64,000 nucleotides of DNA from Streptomyces griseosporeus (GCF_014656055.1 NZ_BNBR01000001.1:682001-746000); one strand, 5' to 3'; counted from the first letter of the stretch, positions 15,830-24,406 are shown. The notes: generated from the letters alone by a model not told the origin. Translations and numbers: made by a program.

Positions 15830-17590
15830 TCAGCCGCCCAGCACGCCCGGCAGGGCCAGCGCGCCGAGTACCGCCGCGCCGACCAGCAGCCAGGCCACGT
15901 AGTCCCCGACGTGCCCGGACTGCAGACGGCGCAGCGGCAGCGCCCGGTCGGGCGCGGACAGCAGGGCGGGACGGGTGACGGCCAGCGCGGCGAGACCGGT
16001 GGCGAGCAGCGCCGAGAGCAGGCCGAGCAGCACCCCGGCCCGCGTCCAGTGCACGGCGACGCGGACCCCGCCGGAGCCGGCCGTGTTGACGGCGTCCGCG
16101 ACCACGCCCGCGAAGCCGGGGGCGGCGCCGGCGGCCACTGCGGCGGCCAGCAGCACCGCGGGGACGGCCGTCATCGTGTCGGGGACCCGGGTGAGGCGCT
16201 GCCGGGTCTCGGGCCGCTCGCCGGAGCCGGTGGTCTCGTACGCGGCGCTCTCCCGCGGCTTCGGGCCGAGCCCGAGGAAGACGCGGGCGGCGACCCGCAG
16301 CACCGCGCCCGCGGTGACCGCGGAGACGGCGACGTAGAGCGCGGTGAACGGGCCGCCGACCGCTTCCTCGGTGACGGCCTTGCCGAGCGCGGTGCCGAAG
16401 GGCGGCAGCCCGGCGAGGCCCAGGGCGGCGAGCGCGAACATCGCCGCCACGCCCTTCAGCGCGCGGGCCCGGCCGTGCAGGACGTGCTCGTCGAGGGAGC
16501 CGTAGCGGTCGAGGAGGATTCCGGCCAGGGCGAACAGGGCGGCCTTCACGCCCGCGTGGCCGAGGACGTACAGCGCGGTCCCGTCGTCGGCCTCCGGCTT
16601 CAGAACGCCGATGCCGACGAGGAAGAGCCCGGTGTGGGCCACCGTCGAGTAGGCCAGCAGTCGTTTGATGTGCCGCTGGTACCAGCACATGACGGCGCCG
16701 ACGGCCGCGGTCAGCGCGCCGAGGACGAGGAGCGCCCGCTGCGCGTCGGGCGCGGGGACCCCGCCGGGGCCGGCGAACACGGTGCCGTACACCCGCCACA
16801 CCCCGTACACGCCGAGTTCGACCATGACGCCGGAGAGCAGCATGCACACCGGGGTCGGGGCGACGGCGTGCGCGTCGGGCAGCCAGAAGTGGAAGGGCAC
16901 CGCGGCGGACTTGACCAGCAGCCCGGTCAGCACCAGCACGAAGGCGGCGAGGACGAGCGCGTCCGGGGCGCCGTGCGCGTCCAGGGCTCGGCCGATCCGT
17001 GTCATGGCCAGTTCGCCGGTACGGCCGTACAGCAGGCCGATGCCCATCAGCAGGGCGTACGCGCCGAGGGAGTTGACGACGGCGAAGGTCAGCGCGCCCT
17101 GCACGGCGCGGGGTTCGTCGATGCGGTAGCCGGTGAGCGCGTAGGCGACGACGCTCATCAGCTCGAAGTAGACGAACGCGTTGAACAGGTCGCCGGCGAT
17201 GGCGAAGCCGCACATGCCGGCCTGGAAGAGCAGCATCAGCGCGGGGAAGGAGCCGGCGTGCCGGCGCGGCGGTTCGTCGAAGTAGTGCCAGGAGTAGACG
17301 AGCGCGGCCAGGGTCAGCAGGGAGGCGAGGGCGGCCATGCCGAGGCCGGGGCCGTCGCCGAGGACGACGATGCCGACGCTGAAGCCGTCGACGGGCCTCC
17401 AGCCGCCCACCCATTCGACCATCGGCGGCGACGAGTTCAGCAGCAGGACCAGGGCGAGAGCGGCGGTGCCGCCGGAGACCGCGCAGGCGACGGTCTCGGC
17501 GGCCGGGCGGGGCAGCCGACGGCCCCCGGCGACCAGCAGGCCCGCCCCGAGCAGGGGTACGGCGACGAGCAGCGGGATCAGGTGGTGCAT
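15830..17590 (-). CDS. mrpD: Mrp antiporter subunit D
   Basis: 586 residues, many membrane helices, homologous to NuoN/NuoM-type proton-pumping subunits. The conserved segment SAAVPFHFWLPDAHAVAPTPVCMLLSGVMVELGVYG contains the helix-breaking Lys and His region, and KRLLAYSTVAHTG precedes the second Lys helix. It forms the ion-translocating part of the multisubunit Na+(K+)/H+ antiporter in the membrane. It is the last gene of the operon and overlaps mrpC by one base. It is the only large NuoL/M/N-type subunit in this operon. Confidence 0.95.
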   Translation of the reverse strand: MHHLIPLLVAVPLLGAGLLVAGGRRLPRPAAETVACAVSGGTAALALVLLLNSSPPMVEWVGGWRPVDGFSVGIVVLGDGPGLGMAALASLLTLAALVYSWHYFDEPPRRHAGSFPALMLLFQAGMCGFAIAGDLFNAFVYFELMSVVAYALTGYRIDEPRAVQGALTFAVVNSLGAYALLMGIGLLYGRTGELAMTRIGRALDAHGAPDALVLAAFVLVLTGLLVKSAAVPFHFWLPDAHAVAPTPVCMLLSGVMVELGVYGVWRVYGTVFAGPGGVPAPDAQRALLVLGALTAAVGAVMCWYQRHIKRLLAYSTVAHTGLFLVGIGVLKPEADDGTALYVLGHAGVKAALFALAGILLDRYGSLDEHVLHGRARALKGVAAMFALAALGLAGLPPFGTALGKAVTEEAVGGPFTALYVAVSAVTAGAVLRVAARVFLGLGPKPRESAAYETTGSGERPETRQRLTRVPDTMTAVPAVLLAAAVAAGAAPGFAGVVADAVNTAGSGGVRVAVHWTRAGVLLGLLSALLATGLAALAVTRPALLSAPDRALPLRRLQSGHVGDYVAWLLVGAAVLGALALPGVLGG

Positions 17591-17949
17591 CAGCCGCGCA
17601 GCTCGCCGAGTTCGTCGGGGTCGACCGTGCCGTGCCGCTTGGCGACCTGCACGACCAGGGCGAGCAGCAGCGCGGTGACGGTGGCGCCGACGACGACGTC
17701 GGTGAGGGCGAGGGCCTGCACGACCGGGTCGACGACGGGGCGCGTGCCGGGCTTGAGGTCGGAGAAGACGGGCGCGGTGCCGCCGTCGCGGTAGCCGACG
17801 GCGAGCAGCAGCACGTAGGTGCCGGCCTGGCAGACGCTGAGGCAGCCGACGGCGTGGATCAGGTTGCGGCTGGTGGCCAGGCCGTAGCAGCCGGCCAGGA
17901 AGACCCAGCCGGCGACCAGGTACGGCAGGACGTCCATGACGGAACTCAC
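17590..17949 (-). CDS. mrpC: Mrp antiporter subunit C
   Basis: 119 residues with three predicted helices, homologous to NuoK: an N-terminal VAGWVFLAGCYGLATSRNLIHAVGCL and the final VVDPVVQALALTDVVVGATVTALLLALVVQ, which matches the conserved DPxxQALxLTDIVI-type motif of MrpC. It follows mrpB by 7 bp and precedes mrpD. A GTG start (VSSVMDV) is used. Confidence 0.94.
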   Translation of the reverse strand: MSSVMDVLPYLVAGWVFLAGCYGLATSRNLIHAVGCLSVCQAGTYVLLLAVGYRDGGTAPVFSDLKPGTRPVVDPVVQALALTDVVVGATVTALLLALVVQVAKRHGTVDPDELGELRG

Positions 17950-17956
17950 CGGTTGC

Positions 17957-18697
17957 TCACTTCCCGCTGTCCTCCTCGATCTCCACGGCCTGGTCCAGGA
18001 AGCGGGCGAGCAGCACCACGACGGCGCAGGCCACCTCCATGCCGACGGCGGCGTTCAGCAGCGGCACGGTGCCGCCGGAGGACAGCGTGTTGAAGGTGCC
18101 GTACGGCAGCAGGGTGTTGGCGAGGAACGCGGTGCCCGCGAGGACGGCCGCGAGGCCGGTGACGACGTACGCGGAGACGGCGAGCGCGTCGCCGGCCTCG
18201 TACGCGCCGAGGGGGCGTACGCGTTCCAGGGCGTGGTAGTCGGCGCCGAGGTAGAGCAGGTGCAGGGCGGTCGCGGTGACGACGCCGCCCTGGAAGCCGC
18301 CGCCGGGGCTGAGCTGGCCGTGGGCGACGACGTACAGGCCGGTGAGGACGGCGACGGGCAGCACGAGCAGCGCGTAGCGGCGTACGGGCGGTGCTACGTC
18401 GGCCGGTTCGGGGCGGGCGCGGTGCTCGTCGCGGGCCTGGCGGAGCAGGACGACGCAGCCGAGGACGGAGGCGAAGAGGATGCTCGTCTCGCCGAGGGTG
18501 TCGAAGGCGCGCAGGTCGAAGTTGACGGAGGCGATCGTGTTGGCGGTGTGCCGGTGCAGGGCGGCGCGCACGGCCCGGTCGCCGTAGGGGTGCCGGTCGC
18601 CGCCGAAGGCGGGCAGGCGCAGGAAGGCCGCGGTGAACAGGGCCGCGAGGCCCGCGCCGCCGAGGGCGACGAGGCACAGCCGCATGCGCCGGTTCAC
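17957..18697 (-). CDS. mrpB: Mrp antiporter subunit B (MnhB domain)
   Basis: 246 residues. The first ~85 residues contain an MbhE-like part (FDLRAFDTLGETSILFASVLG), and the rest is the MnhB domain with GLYVVAHGQLSPGGGFQGGVVTATA, the strongest MrpB signature. In classical seven-gene operons these parts correspond to the C-terminal end of MrpA plus MrpB, so here they are carried by a short polypeptide. Overlaps the upstream DUF4040 gene by 4 bp. Confidence 0.92.
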   Translation of the reverse strand: MNRRMRLCLVALGGAGLAALFTAAFLRLPAFGGDRHPYGDRAVRAALHRHTANTIASVNFDLRAFDTLGETSILFASVLGCVVLLRQARDEHRARPEPADVAPPVRRYALLVLPVAVLTGLYVVAHGQLSPGGGFQGGVVTATALHLLYLGADYHALERVRPLGAYEAGDALAVSAYVVTGLAAVLAGTAFLANTLLPYGTFNTLSSGGTVPLLNAAVGMEVACAVVVLLARFLDQAVEIEEDSGK

Positions 18698-18954
18698 CGG
18701 GGGTCCTCCTCGCGCCGGGGGCGCCGCCGCACCTTGCGGACCGTCAGGAGCAGCAGCAGCGGGGTGAGCGCGGCGCCGACGGCGAGCTGGGACAGGCCGA
18801 CGTCGGGTGCCTGGAGGGTGGTGAACAGCACGGCGAGCACGACGCCGAGCACGGAGAGGACGAGCGCCTGGCGGGCGGGGTCGCGCGTGGCGACGGCCGC
18901 GGTGGCGGAGGCGGCCACCAGCAGCAGCGCGACGGCGATCACGGCGTCAGCCAC
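18694..18954 (-). CDS. MbhD/DUF4040 subunit of the Mrp operon
   Basis: 86 residues, three hydrophobic helices. It matches the MbhD (DUF4040) domain that forms part of the C-terminal region of MrpA: LSVLGVVLAVLFTTLQAPDVGLSQLAVGAALTPLLLLLTVRKVRR. The acidic residue in APDVGLSQLAVG is conserved in the ion path. It overlaps both neighbours, showing tight translational coupling. Confidence 0.88.
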   Translation of the reverse strand: MADAVIAVALLLVAASATAAVATRDPARQALVLSVLGVVLAVLFTTLQAPDVGLSQLAVGAALTPLLLLLTVRKVRRRPRREEDPR

Positions 18955-19399
18955 CGCGCACCCCGCCGAAGCCGCCGGACAGGGCCCGGGAGGCGATGAG
19001 GTTGCCGCCGATCAGCAGGGCGCCGGTCACGAGGAGTTTCCCCATGGCGCGGCCGGGGCCGGTGGCCGCGCACACGGCGGCCACGGTGGCGGCGGCCACG
19101 CCCACGGTCGCCCAGGTGGCGGCGCGGGCGCGGGGCGGGTCGGCGGCCAGGTCGTCGGCGAGCAGCCGGGCGAAGACGAGGGTGCCGACCGGGCCGAGCA
19201 GGGCGAGGACCAGGGCGAGGTCGAGGTAGGAGGGGCGGTCGTAGCCCTGGGCGAGCAGCAGCAGTCCGGAGCCGGCGAGGACGGTGGCGAGGTTCTGGGC
19301 GACGGCGCGGCGGCGCAGCGGGCCGGTGGCGACGCCCCACAGGGCCGCGCCGAGGCCGCCGGTGAGGACGACGGCCGCCGCGAGGAGCCAGCCGTTCAC
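18947..19399 (-). CDS. MrpF-like subunit with a possible MrpG-like C-terminal part
   Basis: 150 residues from a GTG that overlaps the TGA of the upstream gene. Residues 30-80 resemble MrpF (AVAQNLATVLAGSGLLLLAQGYDRPSYLDLALVLALLGPVGTLVFARLL). The remaining part adds two more hydrophobic segments and ends KLLVTGALLIGGNLIASRAL, which resembles the last helix of MrpG. The usual MrpG is otherwise missing from the operon, so this may be a fused or condensed F/G subunit. The MrpF match is reasonable, the MrpG match is my inference. Confidence 0.7.
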   Translation of the reverse strand: MNGWLLAAAVVLTGGLGAALWGVATGPLRRRAVAQNLATVLAGSGLLLLAQGYDRPSYLDLALVLALLGPVGTLVFARLLADDLAADPPRARAATWATVGVAAATVAAVCAATGPGRAMGKLLVTGALLIGGNLIASRALSGGFGGVRGG

Positions 19400-19587
19400 C
19401 GGTCGGTCACCGCCCGGCGTGCGGCGCGGGCCGCGAGCGCGCCGACGGCCGCCGCGCCCGCGCCGACGGCGAGTTCGAGGGGGTCGACGGTGCTGATGAA
19501 CACGAGCCACAGCCCGGCGAGCGTGGTCCACCACAGGGCCAGCTCGGCGGCGGCGGGCAGCGCCGCGCTGTTCGTACGCCGGTTCAC
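19396..19587 (-). CDS. short MrpE-like subunit
   Basis: 63 residues from a GTG with GGAGG seven bases upstream. One amphipathic and two hydrophobic stretches (LALWWTTLAGLWLVFISTVDPLELAVGAGAAAVGALAARAA) resemble the N-terminal membrane part of MrpE, but the usual MrpE is ~150 residues, so the soluble C-terminal domain is missing. First gene of the operon. The role is inferred mostly from position. Confidence 0.65.
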   Translation of the reverse strand: MNRRTNSAALPAAAELALWWTTLAGLWLVFISTVDPLELAVGAGAAAVGALAARAARRAVTDR

Positions 19588-19748
19588 GTCGCCACCTCCT
19601 CGGCCCCGGGGTCCGCTGCGGTCGTGCCGGTCTGCGGGCATCCAAACACCGCCCTCGCCACGGCAGGCGGCGGCGCGCGCGGGTCACCACCCGGAGTGCC
19701 CCGGGCGACGCAACGGAAACGCGGGGCGGGGACGCGCGGGCGCGAGGC

Positions 19749-19920
19749 AGGAGTGACGGTCGCGGGGCGGGGCAGGAGTGACGGTCGCGGGGCGGGGCAG
19801 GAGTGGCCGTCGCGGGGCGGGGCAGGAGTGGCCGCGGCGAGGCGGGTCCCAAGTGGGCACGGTGCGGCGGGTCCCAAGTGGGCACGGTGCGGCGGGTCCA
19901 GGTGGGCACGGCGAGGCGGT
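19749..19920. repeat. two blocks of 25-bp tandem repeats upstream of the Mrp operon
   Basis: The word aggagtg recurs at 19749, 19774, 19799 and 19824, a strict 25-bp period (unit aggagtgacggtcgcggggc plus ggggc). Next to it a different 25-bp unit starts with gtccc at 19846 and 19871 (identical copies, unit beginning gtcccaagtgggcacggtgc) and a 23-bp diverged third at 19896. Both lie in the 418-bp gap 19588-20005 between mrpE and the VanZ-like gene. I see no gene in the gap. Confidence 0.85.
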
Positions 19921-20005
19921 CCTGTCGCGGGACGGACCCGGAGTGTTCGCCGAGAGCCGGGGTAACCGGCTTAGCACGCCAGGAAGTTGACGCCCGGAGG
20001 AGCTG

Positions 20006-20563
20006 ATGGTCCGTACCCGAGTACGCCCGCGCACGGACGCGCCGGCCCGCGCCGAGCGCCGTCCGCTGCCTCTCGTCGTCCGGTTGTTCGCCATGTTGTG
20101 CGCGTTCGTCCTGATGGTGGCGTTCGCGGTCGTGCTGGCCCGGCTGACGCTGCAACCCTCCCCCGCCTCGGAGGCGCTGACCCACAGCAACCTGCGGCCG
20201 GGGCGGTCGGTGCGGGCCTATCTGGACCAGCCGGGGCTGCGGGACGCGGTGAAGCAGATCGGCGGGAACCTGCTGCTCGGCGTGCCGTTCGGGGTGCTGG
20301 TCCCGGTCGTGGCGCCGCGGGCCCGGGGCATCCTGCGGGTGCTGGCGCTGACCGCGCTGGTGATGCTGCTGGTGGAGCTGGCCCAGGGCTCGCTGGTGAC
20401 CGGCCGCGCCTTCGACATCGACGACGTCATCCTCAACACCACGGGCGCGCTGGTGGGTTGGCTGCTGCTCGGCCGGCGGCTGGGGCGGACGGTGCACAAG
20501 GGCCGCAAGACCCACAAGGTCTACGAGGCTGACGAGCGCGACGAAGCCGGGGAGCGCCGGTGA
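20006..20563 (+). CDS. VanZ-like membrane protein
   Basis: 185 residues. A basic N-terminus precedes a first helix (VVRLFAMLCAFVLMVAFAVVLARLTL), and the VanZ core follows: QIGGNLLLGVPFGVLVPVV, then VMLLVELAQGSLVTGRAFDIDDVILNTTGALVGWLLL, with the conserved E-x2-Q and FDxDDxxxNTxG motif. VanZ-like proteins are membrane proteins linked to teicoplanin tolerance in enterococci; their general role is unknown. Start ATG with cggaggagct upstream. Confidence 0.9.
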   Translation: MVRTRVRPRTDAPARAERRPLPLVVRLFAMLCAFVLMVAFAVVLARLTLQPSPASEALTHSNLRPGRSVRAYLDQPGLRDAVKQIGGNLLLGVPFGVLVPVVAPRARGILRVLALTALVMLLVELAQGSLVTGRAFDIDDVILNTTGALVGWLLLGRRLGRTVHKGRKTHKVYEADERDEAGERR

Positions 20564-20591
20564 AGCTGACCGAGTGGTCCGTACCAAGGTC

Positions 20592-20620
20592 TTGACGCCC
20601 ACTTAACTCACTTCTTAAAT
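20592..20620 (+). promoter_or_regulatory. sigma70-type promoter of the GH16 gene
   Basis: TTGACG (20592-20597) and TTAAAT (20615-20620) are separated by exactly 17 bases, 76 bp before the ATG. This is 5 of 6 and 4 of 6 matches to the HrdB consensus, in an AT-rich patch unusual for this genome. Confidence 0.6.
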
Positions 20621-20695
20621 CAAGGGGCGACGCATTCACCCGTTCACCCCCACCCCCAGTCGGCACGCCCGTGTGCCGTACGGAAAGGGAATGCC

Positions 20696-21955
20696 GTGGC
20701 CTCCCCACGCCTGCTCCGCAGATGCCTGCTCGCCGCGCTCTCCGCCGTCCTGGCCGCCTCCGCCGCCGCCGGCACGGCCGAGGCGGGAACCACCGCCCCC
20801 GCCGGCGCCCAGGCTCCCGCGGTCGCCGCCGCCGCGACCTTCTCCGACACCTTCGACGGACCCGCCGGGGCGCCGGTCGACGGCTCCAAGTGGCAGCTGG
20901 AGACCGGCGACAACGTCAACAACCACGAGCGGCAGTACTACACGTCCGGGACGAAGAACGCGGCCCTGGACGGCCAGGGCCACCTGGTCATCACCGCCCG
21001 CCGGGAGAACCCGGCCGGCTACCAGTGCTGGTACGGCAGCTGCCAGTACACCTCGGCCCGGCTGAACACCTCCGGGAAGTTCGCCGCGCAGTACGGGCAT
21101 GTCGAGGCGCGGATGAAGATCCCGCGCGGGCAGGGCATGTGGCCGGCGTTCTGGATGCTCGGCACCGACATCGGGCAGGTCGGCTGGCCGAACTCGGGCG
21201 AGATCGACGTGATGGAGAACGTCGGCTTCGAGCCGTCCGTCGTGCACGGCACGATCCACGGCCCCGGCTACTCCGGCTCCGGCGGCATCGGCGCCGCCTA
21301 CTCGCTGCCGGGCGGGCAGGCCTTCGCCGACGCCTTCCACACCTTCGCCGTGGACTGGGCGCCCGGCTCGATCACCTGGTCCGTGGACGGGAACGTCTAC
21401 CAGCGGCGCACCCCGGCCGACCTGGGCGGCAAGACCTGGGTGTTCGACAAGCCGTTCTTCCTGATCCTGAACCTGGCCGTCGGCGGTTACTGGCCCGGCG
21501 ACCCGGACGGCTCCACCGCCTTCCCGCAGCAGCTGGTCGTCGACTCGGTGTCGGTGACCACGAGCGACACCGCCACCGGCCGGCCGATCCGGGGCCTGGG
21601 CGGCAAGTGCGTGGACGTGGCCGGCGCGAACACCGCCAACGGCACGCCCGTCCAGCTCTACGACTGCAACGGCACCCCGGCCCAGCAGTGGACGGTCGCC
21701 TCCGACGGCACGCTGCGCGCCCTCGGCAAGTGCCTCGACGTCACCGGCGGCGGCACGGGCGACGGCACGAAGGTCCAGCTCTACGACTGCAACAGTACCG
21801 GGGCCCAGAAGTGGGTCGTCACGGCGGCGCAGGACATCGTCAATCCGCAGGCAAACAAGTGCCTGGACGTGACCGACGGGAGCACGGCCAACGGCACGCG
21901 GCTGCAGATCTGGTCCTGCACGGGCGCGGCCAACCAGAAGTGGACGGTCGGCTGA
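20696..21955 (+). CDS. secreted GH16 beta-glucanase with ricin-type CBM13
   Basis: 419 residues. A signal peptide of ~30 residues with a twin basic start and Ala-rich core ends near AEAGTTAP. The GH16 domain (residues ~45-285) contains the catalytic motif GEIDVMENVG (about residue 167), where the two Glu are nucleophile and acid/base and Asp is between them. The C-terminal ~125 residues are a beta-trefoil CBM13 with three CVDV/CLDV...QxW repeats (QQW, QKW, QKW). It probably hydrolyses beta-1,3 or mixed-linkage glucans outside the cell. The GTG start codon follows ggaaaggga. Confidence 0.96.
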   Translation: MASPRLLRRCLLAALSAVLAASAAAGTAEAGTTAPAGAQAPAVAAAATFSDTFDGPAGAPVDGSKWQLETGDNVNNHERQYYTSGTKNAALDGQGHLVITARRENPAGYQCWYGSCQYTSARLNTSGKFAAQYGHVEARMKIPRGQGMWPAFWMLGTDIGQVGWPNSGEIDVMENVGFEPSVVHGTIHGPGYSGSGGIGAAYSLPGGQAFADAFHTFAVDWAPGSITWSVDGNVYQRRTPADLGGKTWVFDKPFFLILNLAVGGYWPGDPDGSTAFPQQLVVDSVSVTTSDTATGRPIRGLGGKCVDVAGANTANGTPVQLYDCNGTPAQQWTVASDGTLRALGKCLDVTGGGTGDGTKVQLYDCNSTGAQKWVVTAAQDIVNPQANKCLDVTDGSTANGTRLQIWSCTGAANQKWTVG

Positions 21956-21973
21956 CCCGCCCCACGGGTCCGC

Positions 21974-22249
21974 TCAGCGCGGGGACCAGGTGAACTTGTC
22001 CCCGCCCACCCAGCGGACGACGTCCGGGTCGTCCGCGTCGTGCACCGTGATGCCGTACGCGGCGGCCGCTTCCAGGACGTCGGTGAGCGCCTTGGCCTCC
22101 CCGACGACCTCACCGTCGATTTCCACGATGCGAAACGGCGGATTGCCCGGCTGGACCCCGAGCACCATGATCCGCGGATGGGAGATGTGCGGGCTGCCAA
22201 CTTCGGTCATGCCATCGAGGGTAAAGCGGAATCCGGCGTAACGGCTCAT
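21974..22249 (-). CDS. small hypothetical protein coupled to topoisomerase IB
   Basis: 91 residues. The ATG at 22249 overlaps the TGA of the topoisomerase gene (ATGA), so translation is coupled. Sequence MSRYAGFRFTLDGMTEVGS, then VEIDGEVVGEAKALTDVLEAAAAYGITVHDADDPDVVRWVGGDKFTW. It is soluble and acidic, with no motif I can name. Similar short proteins occur in other Streptomyces, as far as I recall, without assigned function. Confidence 0.75.
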   Translation of the reverse strand: MSRYAGFRFTLDGMTEVGSPHISHPRIMVLGVQPGNPPFRIVEIDGEVVGEAKALTDVLEAAAAYGITVHDADDPDVVRWVGGDKFTWSPR

Positions 22250-23421
22250 CCGGAGCGGCCGTCGAGGAGGTCCAGTACGGCCGCCTCGACGGCCCCCTGC
22301 GTGGCCGGGCGCCCGAAGTCCCCGTGCTCGCCCAGCCGGGTGAGGGCGGGCGCGATGGTCACGCCCTGCTCGAACAGTTCGAAGACCTGCGGGTCGATGT
22401 AGGAGCTGCGGCACACGGCGGGTGTGTTGCCCAGGTAGCGGCTGACCTCCTTGACGGCCCGCACGGTCTGCCGGTGCCGGGCCGCGGGGGTGGCGCGGGC
22501 CTCCTCGGCGGCCACCGCCACGGCGACGGCGGCGAGGACGGTGGCGTGCCAGGTACGGAAGTCCTTCGCGGTGATCTCGGTGCCGGAGAGCCGGCGCAGG
22601 GCCTCGTTCAGGTCGTCGCTGTGCAGCTCGTGCCAGGCGCGGCCCTCCCAGTAGGCCAGCAGCCGCTCTTCGGGGCGGCGCCGGCGCACCAGGGCCCGGA
22701 CGACGGCGTGCGCCTGCTCGTCGACGAGGGCCCGGACCAGCTCGATGCCGCCCTTGGCCGGGAAGCAGAAGGAGATCTCGTCGCGGCCGCAGCGGACGTG
22801 CTCGCGCAGCATCGTCGTCAGGCCGTAGGTCTCGTTCTGCTTGGTGTGCCGGTCGCTGCCGACACGGAAGAAGCCGAGGTCGAGCAGGCGTACGGCACAG
22901 GCGGTGACGCGCGGCCGGGTCAGGCCGCGGCCCGCGAGGTCGGCGGCGACCCGGGCGCGCAGCTCGGGCAGGGCGCGGGCGACCTCGCGCACGTGCTCGT
23001 GCTTGGCCTGGTCCTGCTGGGCGCGGAACTCCTCGTGGTACAGGTACTGGCGGCGCCCCGCCTCGTCGGTGCCGACCGCCTGGAGGTGCCCGTGGGGCCA
23101 GGGGCAGATCCACACGTCGCGCCAGGCGGGCGGGACGGTCAGCGCGCGGACGCGGGCGAGCTGCTCGGGGTCGGTGAGCGGCTCGCCCCGCTCGTCGAGG
23201 TAGCGGAAGCCGCGGCCACAGCGCCGGCGGGTGAAGCCGGGCTGCTCCCAGGAGCTGGTGCGCAGGCGGACGGGGGTCTTGGGGTCGACCTTGACTTTGA
23301 CCTGGGCCTTGGCCTTGCCGTTGGTCCTGCCCGTGCGCTTGCCGTCGGCCTTGGTCTCGTCGCCGCTCTCGCCCTGCCGCGTCTGGCCGGGGACGGTCCG
23401 GCTGAGGGTCGTCTCCTTCAC
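22246..23421 (-). CDS. DNA topoisomerase IB
   Basis: 391 residues from a GTG (VKETTLSRT), close to the length of bacterial poxvirus-like type IB enzymes. A Lys-rich N-terminus precedes the conserved GFRYLDERG...PPAWRDVWICPWPHGHLQAVGTDEAGRRQYLYH. Catalytic residues: KHEHV..., the FRVGSDRH segment, a Lys in the beta hairpin, HATVLAAVA and the nucleophilic Tyr in SSYIDP (about residue 341). It nicks one strand through a 3'-phosphotyrosyl link to relax supercoils. Between an SDR gene (10-bp gap) and a coupled small ORF. Confidence 0.95.
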   Translation of the reverse strand: MKETTLSRTVPGQTRQGESGDETKADGKRTGRTNGKAKAQVKVKVDPKTPVRLRTSSWEQPGFTRRRCGRGFRYLDERGEPLTDPEQLARVRALTVPPAWRDVWICPWPHGHLQAVGTDEAGRRQYLYHEEFRAQQDQAKHEHVREVARALPELRARVAADLAGRGLTRPRVTACAVRLLDLGFFRVGSDRHTKQNETYGLTTMLREHVRCGRDEISFCFPAKGGIELVRALVDEQAHAVVRALVRRRRPEERLLAYWEGRAWHELHSDDLNEALRRLSGTEITAKDFRTWHATVLAAVAVAVAAEEARATPAARHRQTVRAVKEVSRYLGNTPAVCRSSYIDPQVFELFEQGVTIAPALTRLGEHGDFGRPATQGAVEAAVLDLLDGRSG

Positions 23422-23431
23422 GGTGCCCCGC

Positions 23432-24244
23432 TCAGGGCCGGCGCCAGTCATCGCTCTCCAGGTGCGAGCCGGCCTGCGGGCGCATCCGCAGCATGCCGCC
23501 GTCGACCGACCAGGAGGCGCCGGTGACATAGGAGGCGTCGGGGCTCGCCAGGAAGGCGATCACGGCGGCGACCTCGCGGGCGTCCCCGGGCCGGCCGAGG
23601 GGCACGCCGGGCCGGGACTCGGTGTGCACGTCGGTGTCCTCCTGGCCGGTCATGGGCGTGGCGATCTCGCCGGGGGCCACCGCGTTGACGGTGATGCCGT
23701 GCTCGGCCAGTTCCAGCGCCATGACCTGGGTGAGCAGGCCGAGGCCACCCTTGGCCGCGCAGTAGGGGGCGGCGCCCACGCGGGGCTGGTGCTCGTGGAC
23801 GGAGGTGACATTGACGATCCGGCCGCCCTCGCCCTGCCGGATCATGTGCCGGGCCGCCTTCTGCCCGCACAGGAACGGGCCGACCAGGTCGACGTCCAGG
23901 ACCCGTCGTACGTCGGCCAGCTCCAGGTCGAGGAAGGGCGTCATGGTGCCCGTACCGGCGTTGTTGACGAGGACGTCGAGGCGGCCGAGGCGGTCGCACA
24001 GCGCGTCGACGGCGCCGGCTGCGTCGGGCAGCCGGGTGAGGTCCATCTGCTCGACGGCGGCCCGCCGCCCGAGGGCGCGGACCTCGTCGGCGGTCTCCTC
24101 GGCGCCCTTGTGGTCCTCGTGCCAGGTGATGCCGATGTCCATGCCCGCCCGGGCCAGCCGCACGGCGGTGGCCCGCCCGATGCCGGAGTCCGCACCGGTG
24201 ATCACGGCCGCTTTCCCGGAGTGCGGGGTGGGGTCGGCGGTCAT
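23432..24244 (-). CDS. short-chain dehydrogenase/reductase
   Basis: 270 residues, classical SDR. Cofactor loop VITGADSGIGRATA, the NNAGTG strand, the catalytic Ser-Tyr-Lys as VTSVHEHQP and YCAAKGG, and the C-terminal VTGASWSVDGGMLRM. Resembles glucose dehydrogenase-like or 3-oxoacyl reductase-like SDRs of Bacillus type. Substrate unknown. ATG with GGAGGA five bases upstream; it leads a minus-strand group with topoisomerase IB. Confidence 0.93.
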   Translation of the reverse strand: MTADPTPHSGKAAVITGADSGIGRATAVRLARAGMDIGITWHEDHKGAEETADEVRALGRRAAVEQMDLTRLPDAAGAVDALCDRLGRLDVLVNNAGTGTMTPFLDLELADVRRVLDVDLVGPFLCGQKAARHMIRQGEGGRIVNVTSVHEHQPRVGAAPYCAAKGGLGLLTQVMALELAEHGITVNAVAPGEIATPMTGQEDTDVHTESRPGVPLGRPGDAREVAAVIAFLASPDASYVTGASWSVDGGMLRMRPQAGSHLESDDWRRP

Positions 24245-24406
24245 GGCGTTCCTCCTCACGTCACGTAACCGGACGAGTCATCGCAGTACCCGGGCGGGGC
24301 CGGGACAAACGGGAGGCGGGTGGGGCGGGGGGAGCCGGGGCCGGCGTCCCGTTCGCCGTGCGGGGGCAGGGGCGCTGGGGAACCCTGGGGGCTGGAGGAG
24401 GTGGTC

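Noticed and set aside
19749..19920. 25-bp repeats as a CRISPR array
   Set aside because: Units are directly adjacent without spacers, no cas genes nearby.
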